Source: Paraburkholderia fungorum
GTDB lineage: Bacteria > Pseudomonadota > Gammaproteobacteria > Burkholderiales > Burkholderiaceae
DNA length: 64,000 bases
NCBI RefSeq assembly: GCF_902833645.1
Contig: NZ_CADFGE010000021.1
Span: 62,001 to 126,000, forward strand
Reading direction: 5' to 3'
Shown here: positions 7,970-15,601 of the stretch, piece after piece
Layout of the letters: every line of letters starts with the position of its first letter
Numbering within the stretch: position 1 is the stretch's first letter
Made by a program: the position numbers and the translations under genes
The notes under the pieces: generated by a model
Told to the model about the DNA's origin: nothing
The model's input: only the letters and a program-made list of their open reading frames with translations
Databases searched by the model: none

Positions 7970-9142
7970 ATGGAGGATATTGAGATCTATCAATTGGCGG
8001 GTGAGGTTTTGGGTACCATCACTCATGAGCTGAGTGACGGGATATACGCCAAATTGGGCGGAGAGTTGTCGATTAACTGGCGCGGGGAAAAGATTTTTGG
8101 CGCCTTCGCGTCCTCGCCAGGCGAAATCGACAAGCCACCGAAGCACGGCATCACGGTGTACTACGAGTTTGTGCGACAGGTGTGGCGTGATGCCGAGGAG
8201 TTTTGTAAGTTCTTGCGAAGCATTCCCGAAGGCACTGACGTCGACAAGCTCTATGACTTCTACGATGATCGGGTGAAACTCCCGACGTGCTTCAACGACG
8301 AGGGCCACGTCAAGAACATGTTTGTCGCTGCAATCACGTGGGTGTATTTCCACGAGATAGGCCATCTCATGCAGGAGCATGGCGTCATCCGCGACGAGTT
8401 CGGGCCAAGTGATGGCGACGCCAAGCAGACGTCTGACGTTTACGATTTGGAAGCCTCAAAAGACAAACACGTCGTTGGCCGAGAAGCGCTGGTCTCCCAT
8501 GTCACGGAACTTGCAGCCGACTTCGAGGCAACGAACTTCTACGTCATTGAACTACTTCGACACGTCATCGACCCTGACTTCGTCGACGAGAAGGAGCGAA
8601 CCGAAGTTCTCTCCGGCTTGATTTATCTGATGGTGTGCGGCGTCTCGTTGGTCTTCTTCCGCTTCAACGGAAATCAACCGATTCTTCCGACTGCGGTCAT
8701 CGAAGGTTCTCATCCAAATCCGTTGATTCGACTGGAATTCATCGTACCTCAGATCTTCGAAAGCCTGGACGGGAGCATGGCCAGGAGTGCGACAGATCAC
8801 GACATTGATCGAAGGCAACTTGTTTTGCTTTGCACAAAGGCTGCCTTTTCGGCCACTCTATATTGGTCGATGGCCAAAACGGAGAACCATATGTTTGACA
8901 ATCGCTTGATGCTCAAGGGCCTCCTCTCCAACCCAATCGTTCTGCAATACTTCCAACCGATCGTGGAAAGCTGGGACGAAATGTCGCCCAGAGTCAAGGA
9001 GGTGCGCCGCTATGGCCTTCCACGCGGATTGATGACTTTTACAGACGAGTTCAGAAAGCGAATTGCCGACGTGATTACATGGGGGAATGGTCCGGAAGCG
9101 AATGTCACTGCATCCTCGCCACCTGATGCAATGGCCTCGTAG
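7970..9142 (+). CDS. HEXXH zinc peptidase, Lit (peptidase U49)-like
   Basis: A 390-residue protein; the ATG at 7970 follows a GGGAGG site. It carries the zincin motif HEIGH at residues 128-132 and a downstream ELAAD motif at 180-184, which would supply the third zinc ligand and support residue. This HEXXH plus ExxAD layout, in a soluble protein without a signal peptide, resembles the phage-exclusion protease Lit (peptidase family U49), which cleaves EF-Tu on phage infection. Family assignment is by motif only; an M48-like or other gluzincin is possible. Its own promoter and its neighbour, a nuclease-like gene, favour a defence role. Confidence 0.6.
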   Translation: MEDIEIYQLAGEVLGTITHELSDGIYAKLGGELSINWRGEKIFGAFASSPGEIDKPPKHGITVYYEFVRQVWRDAEEFCKFLRSIPEGTDVDKLYDFYDDRVKLPTCFNDEGHVKNMFVAAITWVYFHEIGHLMQEHGVIRDEFGPSDGDAKQTSDVYDLEASKDKHVVGREALVSHVTELAADFEATNFYVIELLRHVIDPDFVDEKERTEVLSGLIYLMVCGVSLVFFRFNGNQPILPTAVIEGSHPNPLIRLEFIVPQIFESLDGSMARSATDHDIDRRQLVLLCTKAAFSATLYWSMAKTENHMFDNRLMLKGLLSNPIVLQYFQPIVESWDEMSPRVKEVRRYGLPRGLMTFTDEFRKRIADVITWGNGPEANVTASSPPDAMAS

Positions 9143-9328
9143 ATCTGCATCGTTCGCGACTTACAGCGGAATGCGCGATGGCTATGCAGCGGAAGCCGCT
9201 GCTCCCCCTCATGCGCGGGCCGAATGTCGGATTTCAGGTGGGCGGTTTAAAGCCGCGAACGGCTCCTTCGGGTGGCGGTGCCGATCACCGTCAAGCGAAG
9301 GGCTGTAACTCGCGGCCATTGGAAATAC

Positions 9329-11017
9329 TCAGGTTTGGGGATCATGGTTGCCAACGAGCCAATCCCGGAGCTCGAGCATCGACGAATTTGCTCGCAGGTT
9401 CGGCTTTACAAAGGCTAGAGTTCGGTCGTCGTTTGAGTACGCGGGGAAGGGGGTGCACACCACCCCGAGAATCTCGTCAAACTGGGAGAAGTCGAAGTTC
9501 TCGCCAGTCGAATGCTGCCGGAATTCGGCGACGATTCGCTCCCATGTGACAACCGCATCGTCAATGGTCGCTTGAGTGTTCCGGACGACTCGGAACACAC
9601 CCTGGTCATAGTCGCGGTCATAAATGATGCTCTTGCACGACACAACCAGCAGTGTCCGCTCCCTGACGCCAATGGCATCGATGTCAGTCACCATCCTGCC
9701 ACCTCGGCGGAGCGGCCGTCCACGAAGGGCTTTCACCCCAGGCGGCGGTGCCCAAGAAGTACCGTCGATCAGATCCTGGCATTGCAGCTCAAACTCCCGC
9801 GCCCTTAGATTCCCGATCAACGGTGCGCGAGCCAGTTCGAGTCGATGCAAGAGCGCCTGCGAGGCGCCGGTAGTGTCGATGAGAATGTTGTCGCGGAAGC
9901 GCCGCAGGACGTTGCCACTCGACAGAGGCCACACCGAGGCCGTGACAGCGAGCAGGGCCTCGCGCCACTGAACGAAGTCTGCGGGCCATGTGAAACCTGG
10001 TGTCCGCAGTGCCATCTGCTCGACAACTTCCGGCAGGTGGTGATTGACGATGTCGCGCAGTCGGTCCTCACCAACGAAAACATAACCCTGCTGGGTGATG
10101 GAACTCAGTGCCCATGGCACGTGCACACAGATCGCCGGTACCAACGTCAGCAGTTGGATTAGCGCTGAGACGTCGGACAAGTAGTCCGGTATGCCCCCTT
10201 CGTCGCCCAGCGGCCTCAAGATTCGAGCCACGCTTAGTTTCTTCATTACGTGGCGAACCTGCACCGTGGTGACGGTGAGTCCGCCTGCGCCGTCTGGAAA
10301 GGTCACAGGAGCAGGGAAGCTGGGCGTGCATCCCATCGTCAGCAATGCCACGGGCACCCCAGCTTCGGTTTCTTCAACGAACTGCTCGAAGTGGGGGTCA
10401 ACGGAGACCAAGCCCAGACCAGCCCCTATGAACTCGTGCGAGCGGTCGTGGCGGAGGTCATAGATATGGATCGCGCGCTCGATAGCCTCGCTGTTATCGG
10501 CTACGAGGACGGGACGACTTGCGTCGAGCGCGGCACCTTTGCCGACGCGTCTGTACAGAATGTGTAGCTGCGACAAAAGCTTTACGCGCCCGATATATCG
10601 GACGAGGTGTCGAAAAGCCGCTTCATCGACCCGAAACGCCACACGCTCCCGCACTTCACTAGCATCGGTTGCCGTGAGTTTCGAAGAGAGCGTCTCCGCC
10701 AATAGTCGGTCATAGCCGAGCGTGGTCCGGTAGTCCCCTTCAAACAGGATATCAGGCGCTCGTCGCAAGTACCAAAGCCATCGGACGGGCCCATAGCCGC
10801 TGTGCTGCTCAAGAATGTCCGCTTGAGTCAGAGGTATGATCGCCTCCAGGTAATTCGCCGCATCGAGACCTTCGAGGGTACGCTGCGGCGGCGGACACTT
10901 GGCGTAGACCCTCGAGGCGGTCTCTTGCGCGCTTCGGGCGGCAAGGCTAAGCCACGCGGTCGAGGCGGCAAGCTCTCGGAGCTTCTGGACAGCTGGATCG
11001 ATCACCAGAGGTGGCAT
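9329..11017 (-). CDS. Hypothetical protein with C-terminal PD-(D/E)XK-like nuclease domain
   Basis: A 562-residue protein of unknown family. The first 400 residues are helical and unrecognised. The C-terminal part resembles a Mrr/NERD-like restriction nuclease fold: an E-rich helix (REFELQCQDL, about residue 407), a TDIDAIG strand at about 442 supplying the metal-binding acid, and VVSCKS at about 459 supplying the lysine. The usual acidic residue before xK is Ser here, so activity is uncertain. It converges with the Lit-like peptidase gene and together they may form a small defence island. Confidence 0.5.
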   Translation of the reverse strand: MPPLVIDPAVQKLRELAASTAWLSLAARSAQETASRVYAKCPPPQRTLEGLDAANYLEAIIPLTQADILEQHSGYGPVRWLWYLRRAPDILFEGDYRTTLGYDRLLAETLSSKLTATDASEVRERVAFRVDEAAFRHLVRYIGRVKLLSQLHILYRRVGKGAALDASRPVLVADNSEAIERAIHIYDLRHDRSHEFIGAGLGLVSVDPHFEQFVEETEAGVPVALLTMGCTPSFPAPVTFPDGAGGLTVTTVQVRHVMKKLSVARILRPLGDEGGIPDYLSDVSALIQLLTLVPAICVHVPWALSSITQQGYVFVGEDRLRDIVNHHLPEVVEQMALRTPGFTWPADFVQWREALLAVTASVWPLSSGNVLRRFRDNILIDTTGASQALLHRLELARAPLIGNLRAREFELQCQDLIDGTSWAPPPGVKALRGRPLRRGGRMVTDIDAIGVRERTLLVVSCKSIIYDRDYDQGVFRVVRNTQATIDDAVVTWERIVAEFRQHSTGENFDFSQFDEILGVVCTPFPAYSNDDRTLAFVKPNLRANSSMLELRDWLVGNHDPQT

Positions 11018-11215
11018 TCCTTGTCGCTACGGTAGAGGCGGGTCTCAAGAATAATGCAGAAAGCGAGAGTCTCAAAATGCCCGGAGATTAGCGCCTGTTA
11101 CTTGCGCTGAATACCGAGTTAGCAATCAACGGGCCCCTGTAGCAGCGCTCCTTGTAAGCCGGTCATCCAAATGAAAAAACCAGGCGTGCTTTTCAAGAAA
11201 TAACATTTTCTTCGC

Positions 11216-11280
11216 CACGACATTCCTTGTGCTCAGTTCATCGCCCACTAACACGGGCTCACACAAGGAGATTTCAAATC
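11216..11280 (+). repeat. Leader repeat, copy 1
   Basis: The leader before the 259-residue gene shares GACAT..CCTT.TGCTCAGTTCATCG (identical core at 11231-11243) and the ribosome-site context GGAGATT..AAAT with the leader at 12116-12179. The two genes it precedes are otherwise unrelated in sequence. Confidence 0.6.
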
Positions 11281-12060
11281 ATGGAAAGCGAAAACGACGT
11301 GCAGGCAGGCGGTACATGGATTGTCATTGCGGCGTTCGGGGCATGGTCCGCGAACGTACCCAGCGGGATGATCGGCGTGATCGCGAGTCTCGACGGCGTT
11401 CGCGATGATGTGCTGTCGAGAAGCAAGTGGCTCGTGCCGGCTGTGGAATACAGACAACTTCTGAAAAGCGACAGGCAGTTCGTCATCGATCCGGCGAAGC
11501 ACCATCGCGTGGCTGACTCTGTCGAGTTCGGTATTGGCGCTCACGTGGTGCTGTCGTCCCGGGAGTTGAGCGAACGCTATCCGACAAAAGGCAGCATGCC
11601 GGCGGAGCTCGTTGAGCAACTGTATGCCTTGCGTGAGGAAGAAATACGCTGGCTGGCTTCGCTGCTGGAAGTCACAGCGACACACCTGCTCGACCTGGAT
11701 TGGGGCGCACGCGCAAAGGTCGCGGATCTGCTATTCACGCGCTGCAGTGCGCAGGCCCGATATGCGCTCTTAAACGACGCGCATCATTTCGTGCGAAGCT
11801 CGGCGGTCCTGGCGGACCGCGCGTTGGCCAACAGGACCAATTCGCCCGACAGCACGGAAGATCGTCGCGAGGAAATCGCGGAGGTGCTGAAATCTGCCGG
11901 GTTTCGAATGGAGTACGACCCGGGAGCAATTCCTGGCGAGGGGCACGTGCTGATTCAAATCGAAAGCGGCGAGGTCGTCGACGAGCCAGACGAGGCGATC
12001 GCACGTCTCGCGAGGGAATGGTCCGACCTGACCGATGAGGCGGAGAAAAACGAGACCTAG
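11281..12060 (+). CDS. Hypothetical protein
   Basis: A 259-residue soluble protein starting at 11281 after AAGGAGA. The N-terminal half has alternating hydrophobic strands (GGTWIVIAAFGAW, MIGVIASLDG). The middle is helical, and the C-terminus is acidic with Glu/Asp clusters. A stretch at about residues 115-160 resembles a helical regulatory domain, but no family is clear. It shares a leader sequence with the next gene and ends in its own terminator, so the pair are coregulated but separately terminated. Confidence 0.65.
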   Translation: MESENDVQAGGTWIVIAAFGAWSANVPSGMIGVIASLDGVRDDVLSRSKWLVPAVEYRQLLKSDRQFVIDPAKHHRVADSVEFGIGAHVVLSSRELSERYPTKGSMPAELVEQLYALREEEIRWLASLLEVTATHLLDLDWGARAKVADLLFTRCSAQARYALLNDAHHFVRSSAVLADRALANRTNSPDSTEDRREEIAEVLKSAGFRMEYDPGAIPGEGHVLIQIESGEVVDEPDEAIARLAREWSDLTDEAEKNET

Positions 12061-12078
12061 TCACCCGCAATCCACAAC

Positions 12079-12112
12079 CCGCGCGATCCACTCCGGACGC
12101 GCGGTTTTTTTT
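12079..12112 (+). terminator. Intrinsic terminator
   Basis: The stem CCGCGCG (12079-12085) pairs with CGCGCGG (12098-12104) and is followed by eight T residues. It sits just after the 259-residue gene. Confidence 0.85.
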
Positions 12113-12115
12113 CGT

Positions 12116-12179
12116 CGTGACATCTCCTTTGCTCAGTTCATCGTCCGCGGCCGCGGACTTACTCCCAGGAGATTGAAAT
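12116..12179 (+). repeat. Leader repeat, copy 2
   Basis: Second copy of the leader, with GCTCAGTTCATCG at 12131-12143 and the same ribosome-site context before an ATGGAAAGC start. It begins right after the terminator of the previous gene, so it is likely a promoter region repeated in both places. Confidence 0.6.
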
Positions 12180-12902
12180 ATGGAAAGCGCACAGCTAACG
12201 GTTGCAGACAAGGCAATCGAAATCCTTCGGCAAACACGCGACGGCGACACGCTCGAACCCAGGGATCTCAAACTCGTCGAGATGGCGGTCAATGACTTCC
12301 TGAACGAAGACGGCAAGCAGGCTTTTGAGACGCTTTTCAGCTCGGTTGCGTCGGGCGTGTATGCGAGCACACCTCATTGGTTTCACGGCATAGAAAATAT
12401 GACGCGCGATCAACAAGGGTACGTGTACTGGAAGGGCAAGCAGATCGAGCATTACTCACACAGCGACCCATCAGAGAGCAGGCGCGATGCGCTGGAGCTG
12501 GCCGAACGTTGTCGGGCACTCGAGGTGAAGGGGTTTCCGGTGTCAGGTAGCACGCTTATGCGAACCTGCGTGATAGAGGCGCCGGCGGATACGCGATGGT
12601 CACTCGCATTGCAACGGTATTACTGTTTCTTCGAGCCAGCAGAAGATGTTGGCCCGTCGATCAGTGAATTCCACGGTATCTTCTACCGTATCGGTGCCGA
12701 CTCCGGAGTCGTAGTGGTTTCCCGGAATGCAGAGGGCGTCCAGATAACCCACAAAGATAGCGCTTACGACGCATTTCACGACCTGCAGGGCCGGGGACTG
12801 AAAAGCTTGCCAGTCGATCCCGACTACGAGGAGATGTGTCGCAGGTTGACCCTGATGGCAGTCACGCCAGCAGCGCTCGAAGCCGCGATATCCGGAGCAT
12901 AG
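12180..12902 (+). CDS. Hypothetical protein
   Basis: A 240-residue soluble protein starting at 12180 after an AGGAGATTG ribosome site. The N-terminal 50 residues are helical and acidic. The middle has several Trp/Tyr-rich strands (GYVYWKGKQIEHYS, LALQRYYCFFEP). The C-terminus is helical. It has no signal peptide, membrane segment or catalytic motif that I recognise. It shares the first three residues (MES) and the leader with the preceding gene, pointing to a duplicated promoter cassette. Confidence 0.65.
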   Translation: MESAQLTVADKAIEILRQTRDGDTLEPRDLKLVEMAVNDFLNEDGKQAFETLFSSVASGVYASTPHWFHGIENMTRDQQGYVYWKGKQIEHYSHSDPSESRRDALELAERCRALEVKGFPVSGSTLMRTCVIEAPADTRWSLALQRYYCFFEPAEDVGPSISEFHGIFYRIGADSGVVVVSRNAEGVQITHKDSAYDAFHDLQGRGLKSLPVDPDYEEMCRRLTLMAVTPAALEAAISGA

Positions 12903-12930
12903 GCGAAAGCTGCGCTACCGCAACCCAATT

Positions 12931-12965
12931 GCCGCGTACTCTCCGGAGACGCGGCATTTTTTTAT
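12931..12965 (+). terminator. Intrinsic terminator
   Basis: TGCCGCGT (12931-12938) pairs perfectly with ACGCGGCA and is followed by a run of seven T residues. It ends transcription of the 240-residue gene. Confidence 0.85.
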
Positions 12966-13063
12966 CTTCAAAACGAATTTATTAATTCGGACTACCTATT
13001 TCCATGCAACGCGTGAGCGCCGGTCTATTCCTCCCGTTCGAGCAGGCATTACATCCTCGCTTA

Positions 13064-13134
13064 TGGGCGGGTGAGCGGGTCAATGGCGGGCGGCACGTCC
13101 GGCGAAGCGGACCATTGACGCGCTCACCCGCCCA
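13064..13134. repeat. Long inverted repeat
   Basis: A 23-nt arm (13064-13086, opening TGGGCGGGTGAGCG) has its complement at 13112-13134 with 22 of 23 positions matching. The 25-bp centre is GC-rich. No T-run follows, so it is not a simple terminator. It may form a large cruciform, a recombination site or a mobile repeat. Confidence 0.7.
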
Positions 13135-13151
13135 CAGACGCTCAAGGGCAT

Positions 13152-13182
13152 GGGGCTGGCATCGTTGTTCCATGCCAGCCCC
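13152..13182. repeat. Perfect 11-bp hairpin
   Basis: GGGGCTGGCAT (13152-13162) and ATGCCAGCCCC (13172-13182) pair exactly around a 9-nt loop. It lies 17 bp past the larger inverted repeat and lacks a T tract. Confidence 0.65.
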
Positions 13183-13291
13183 CGAGCCCGTCCGGCGGCG
13201 AGGACGTCCCGCCTTCAGGCAGTATCAGGGGTGGGGCACACGGGTGCTTCCAACGAGTGATTTCCGAAAAGCTGCACGTCGACGCGCCCGA

Positions 13292-13558
13292 TTAGCGACG
13301 GGTAGACGCCGGACGTTCGAGCAAAGCTGAAGCACTGACGCCCAAGGCCGTAGCGAGCTTCTCGATATTGTCGATTGAGACATTGATGCGGGCGCGCTCG
13401 ACCTGACTGATGAATGTCCGGTCGAGATTGGCGGAGAACCCAAGTTGTTCCTGCGACAGGCCTATTACCACACGACATGCGCGGACGTTGTAGGCGAGCA
13501 CATCGCGCAGCGATGTAAGGGACTGTGAGGGAGAAGGTGGCTTTAGCGAGGGCGGCAT
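13292..13558 (-). CDS. XRE-family HTH transcriptional regulator
   Basis: An 88-residue protein consisting almost entirely of a Cro/C1-type helix-turn-helix. The pattern GLSQEQLGFSANLDRTFISQVERARINVSIDNIEKLATALGV is split here across residues 37-78, with SQEQLG, RTFISQVERA and IEKLATALGV as its landmarks. Start sites at 13558 and 13591 are both possible; neither has a strong ribosome site. It probably represses itself or a neighbouring promoter. It reads toward the inverted repeats at 13.1 kb. Confidence 0.8.
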   Translation of the reverse strand: MPPSLKPPSPSQSLTSLRDVLAYNVRACRVVIGLSQEQLGFSANLDRTFISQVERARINVSIDNIEKLATALGVSASALLERPASTRR

Positions 13559-13856
13559 GGGTGCAATGCTTTCAACTCGCAGCATTTGCATCCACGGCTT
13601 TTACATCACGTATGCGGAAAGCCTGTCAGGCGCCCACGCAGAACGCGATGAAAACCATCATTCATCTGGGGAATGGGATCTAACCGGCTTCCTATATTGG
13701 GCGCTCGGCTCTGCGCCTCGGTCGGACAGCCCCAAGGCACCCCTGGAGATGAGTTACTTCGGGTTGGCCAGTCTGGTTCGGCGAGAGCAACCTACATCGC
13801 CTGGCGCATGACGGGACAACGAGGCGGGCAGTTCAGATACCTGGTGGAAAGCCGAA

Positions 13857-14345
13857 CTATTCCGCCTTCGGTAAGGGTTTGTTAAACGCATCGTCAGGTA
13901 GTTCCATCTGTGCGTGTTCCAGAAGGGTCTGCTTCGAATACGTCTCGTACATCATCATGAACGCAAGCTGAACATTCACCGGCGTTTCATCCCAGTCCTC
14001 CTGGCGAGGCGCAAGAATGCCCACAGCGGGATCGAGCTCCATCTTGCGTAGCGCCAGTGCGAGTTGTTCCTTGAGGCCATGTGTGACGACACAGTCCTCA
14101 GGCGAAAGTACGCCGCACCATACATAAACCTGAAGAACAGGGACGTTCAGGAAAGTAGCGAACTTTTGCACATTCTCCTTGTTGCCTCCACCAAGCCATC
14201 GGTCACCAGCGAGAATGCCGACGACGTGCGAATACGACAGTCCAAGTATTTCCGAGAGCTGCCTGGCGTCGATGTTGCGTCGCCCCATCAAGGTTTTTAC
14301 CTGCACGATGAGCTGACGCTGCTGCTCGAGGTATGGATGATCCAT
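13857..14345 (-). CDS. Putative HTH DNA-binding protein
   Basis: A 162-residue protein. Residues 10-70 look like an HTH domain (MGRRNIDARQLSEILG, then SYSHVVGILAGDRW), recalling Cro/C1 proteins with an unusual loop. The rest is helical and acidic. The ATG at 14345 is chosen; a TTG six bases upstream is nearer to the AAGGA site and equally possible. It is divergent from the OB-fold, topB and relaxase-like cluster, which suggests that it regulates that operon. Confidence 0.6.
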   Translation of the reverse strand: MDHPYLEQQRQLIVQVKTLMGRRNIDARQLSEILGLSYSHVVGILAGDRWLGGGNKENVQKFATFLNVPVLQVYVWCGVLSPEDCVVTHGLKEQLALALRKMELDPAVGILAPRQEDWDETPVNVQLAFMMMYETYSKQTLLEHAQMELPDDAFNKPLPKAE

Positions 14346-14560
14346 GTTCAAAAATGTCCTTCTGGACGGTAGGAAAGATATGGGCCGGCTACTTATATAC
14401 CCAATTTATGAAAATCGCTCAAATATTTTCAGAATCCCCTCAGGGTTCGGACCGGCAGCCGAACTCGTGATGCCAAGCCAGCAGCCAGCCTCGCCAGGCC
14501 AAAATTATTTCTTGCGAAGATTTTAAACTAGGATGGGACTTCCTCAAATGGGAGCTTTCC

Positions 14561-15598
14561 ATGTCCGAAAAGTCGATCACCCTGCTGTCCGTTGCGGCGC
14601 GCTCGGTGCCCGCGAAACACCAGTACTACCGCGGGTTCAAAAACGTCGTCTATCTCACCGGCCATATACATTCGATCGAAGGCAGCACGATCTGGCTGCA
14701 GTTGACCAACAACCTGAATCTCCTTGTGCCGGTCGCGGTACCGCCGGGAATTCGCCTGCCGAGACCCTTCAAGGTGCGTGAAGCGATCAAGATGATCTGT
14801 CAGGTCCAGCCGCATAAGGAAGATGACGGAGAGCCTGGTCTGCGTGTATACGCACGCTCGTTCGAGCGGCCGAACGTGCTGGAGCTTCCCAACAAGAGTG
14901 CTTTTGAAAAGGCAGTTCCCGATCGCGCGCCGGAAGACAGGGAATTTCGGCCGTACGGCAGTGGATACCGTGCCAGCAATGCATGCAATCAGGTCAAGAT
15001 TGCAGGGATGGTGGTCGGGATAAGTGTGCGCAAGACGGAAGTGGATCCCGACGGCGCCGTTGTGCAATCAGGTGCCTGTACGATCCTGCTGCGGCAGGAT
15101 GCGGACGAGGAAAACGTCATACCGGTTAAATACTACGGCAAGCTCGCGGAAACGGTCGCGTCATACATCAAGCCAGGCGACATGATTTACGCCGACGGTA
15201 AATACCGGGTCAAACCGGTCGAGATCGGCGGCGAACTTATTGACGGAAAGCCGAAGGTGCGACGCGTGCCGTTCATACAGATCCAGGAGCCGGCACTGCC
15301 CACCGCAATCGACATCGTCTATATCGGCGGCCCTGCGGACAAGTACCCGGCATGGATGATCGACATGCATCAGCGCTTCAAGCGCGGAGCGAAACGCGCC
15401 GAGCGGCCAGCGAACGGATCAGGGGCACAAGCTGCAGCGACCGCAGCAAGCGGTGGACCTGAGACCAAAAACAGGATCGAGGCGGACACGGCGACGGTCG
15501 ATCTCGAAAGCCATCCGCTCTGGGCATCACTGTCGCCGGAGCATCAAAAATTGTGCCGCGAGGATCCCGAGCATCGCAAGATGATCCTCGGGGAGTAA
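14561..15598 (+). CDS. OB-fold ssDNA-binding-like protein
   Basis: A 345-residue protein preceded by GGGAG. A middle region (about residues 145-225: VKIAGMVVGISVRKTE ... CTILLRQDAD ... IPVKYYGKLAETVASYIKPGDMI) has the five-strand rhythm of a single-strand-binding OB fold. A first beta-rich segment at residues 20-75 may be a second OB-like unit. The C-terminal 80 residues are a variable Ala/Gly/Glu-rich tail. It lies 3 bp upstream of topB and is coexpressed. A role in coating transferred or replicating single strands is inferred. Confidence 0.55.
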   Translation: MSEKSITLLSVAARSVPAKHQYYRGFKNVVYLTGHIHSIEGSTIWLQLTNNLNLLVPVAVPPGIRLPRPFKVREAIKMICQVQPHKEDDGEPGLRVYARSFERPNVLELPNKSAFEKAVPDRAPEDREFRPYGSGYRASNACNQVKIAGMVVGISVRKTEVDPDGAVVQSGACTILLRQDADEENVIPVKYYGKLAETVASYIKPGDMIYADGKYRVKPVEIGGELIDGKPKVRRVPFIQIQEPALPTAIDIVYIGGPADKYPAWMIDMHQRFKRGAKRAERPANGSGAQAAATAASGGPETKNRIEADTATVDLESHPLWASLSPEHQKLCREDPEHRKMILGE

Positions 15599-15601
15599 GT
15601 C

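Noticed and set aside
7120..7983. 287-residue plus-strand open frame
   Set aside because: It is antisense to the membrane protein and continues through non-coding DNA with poor composition.
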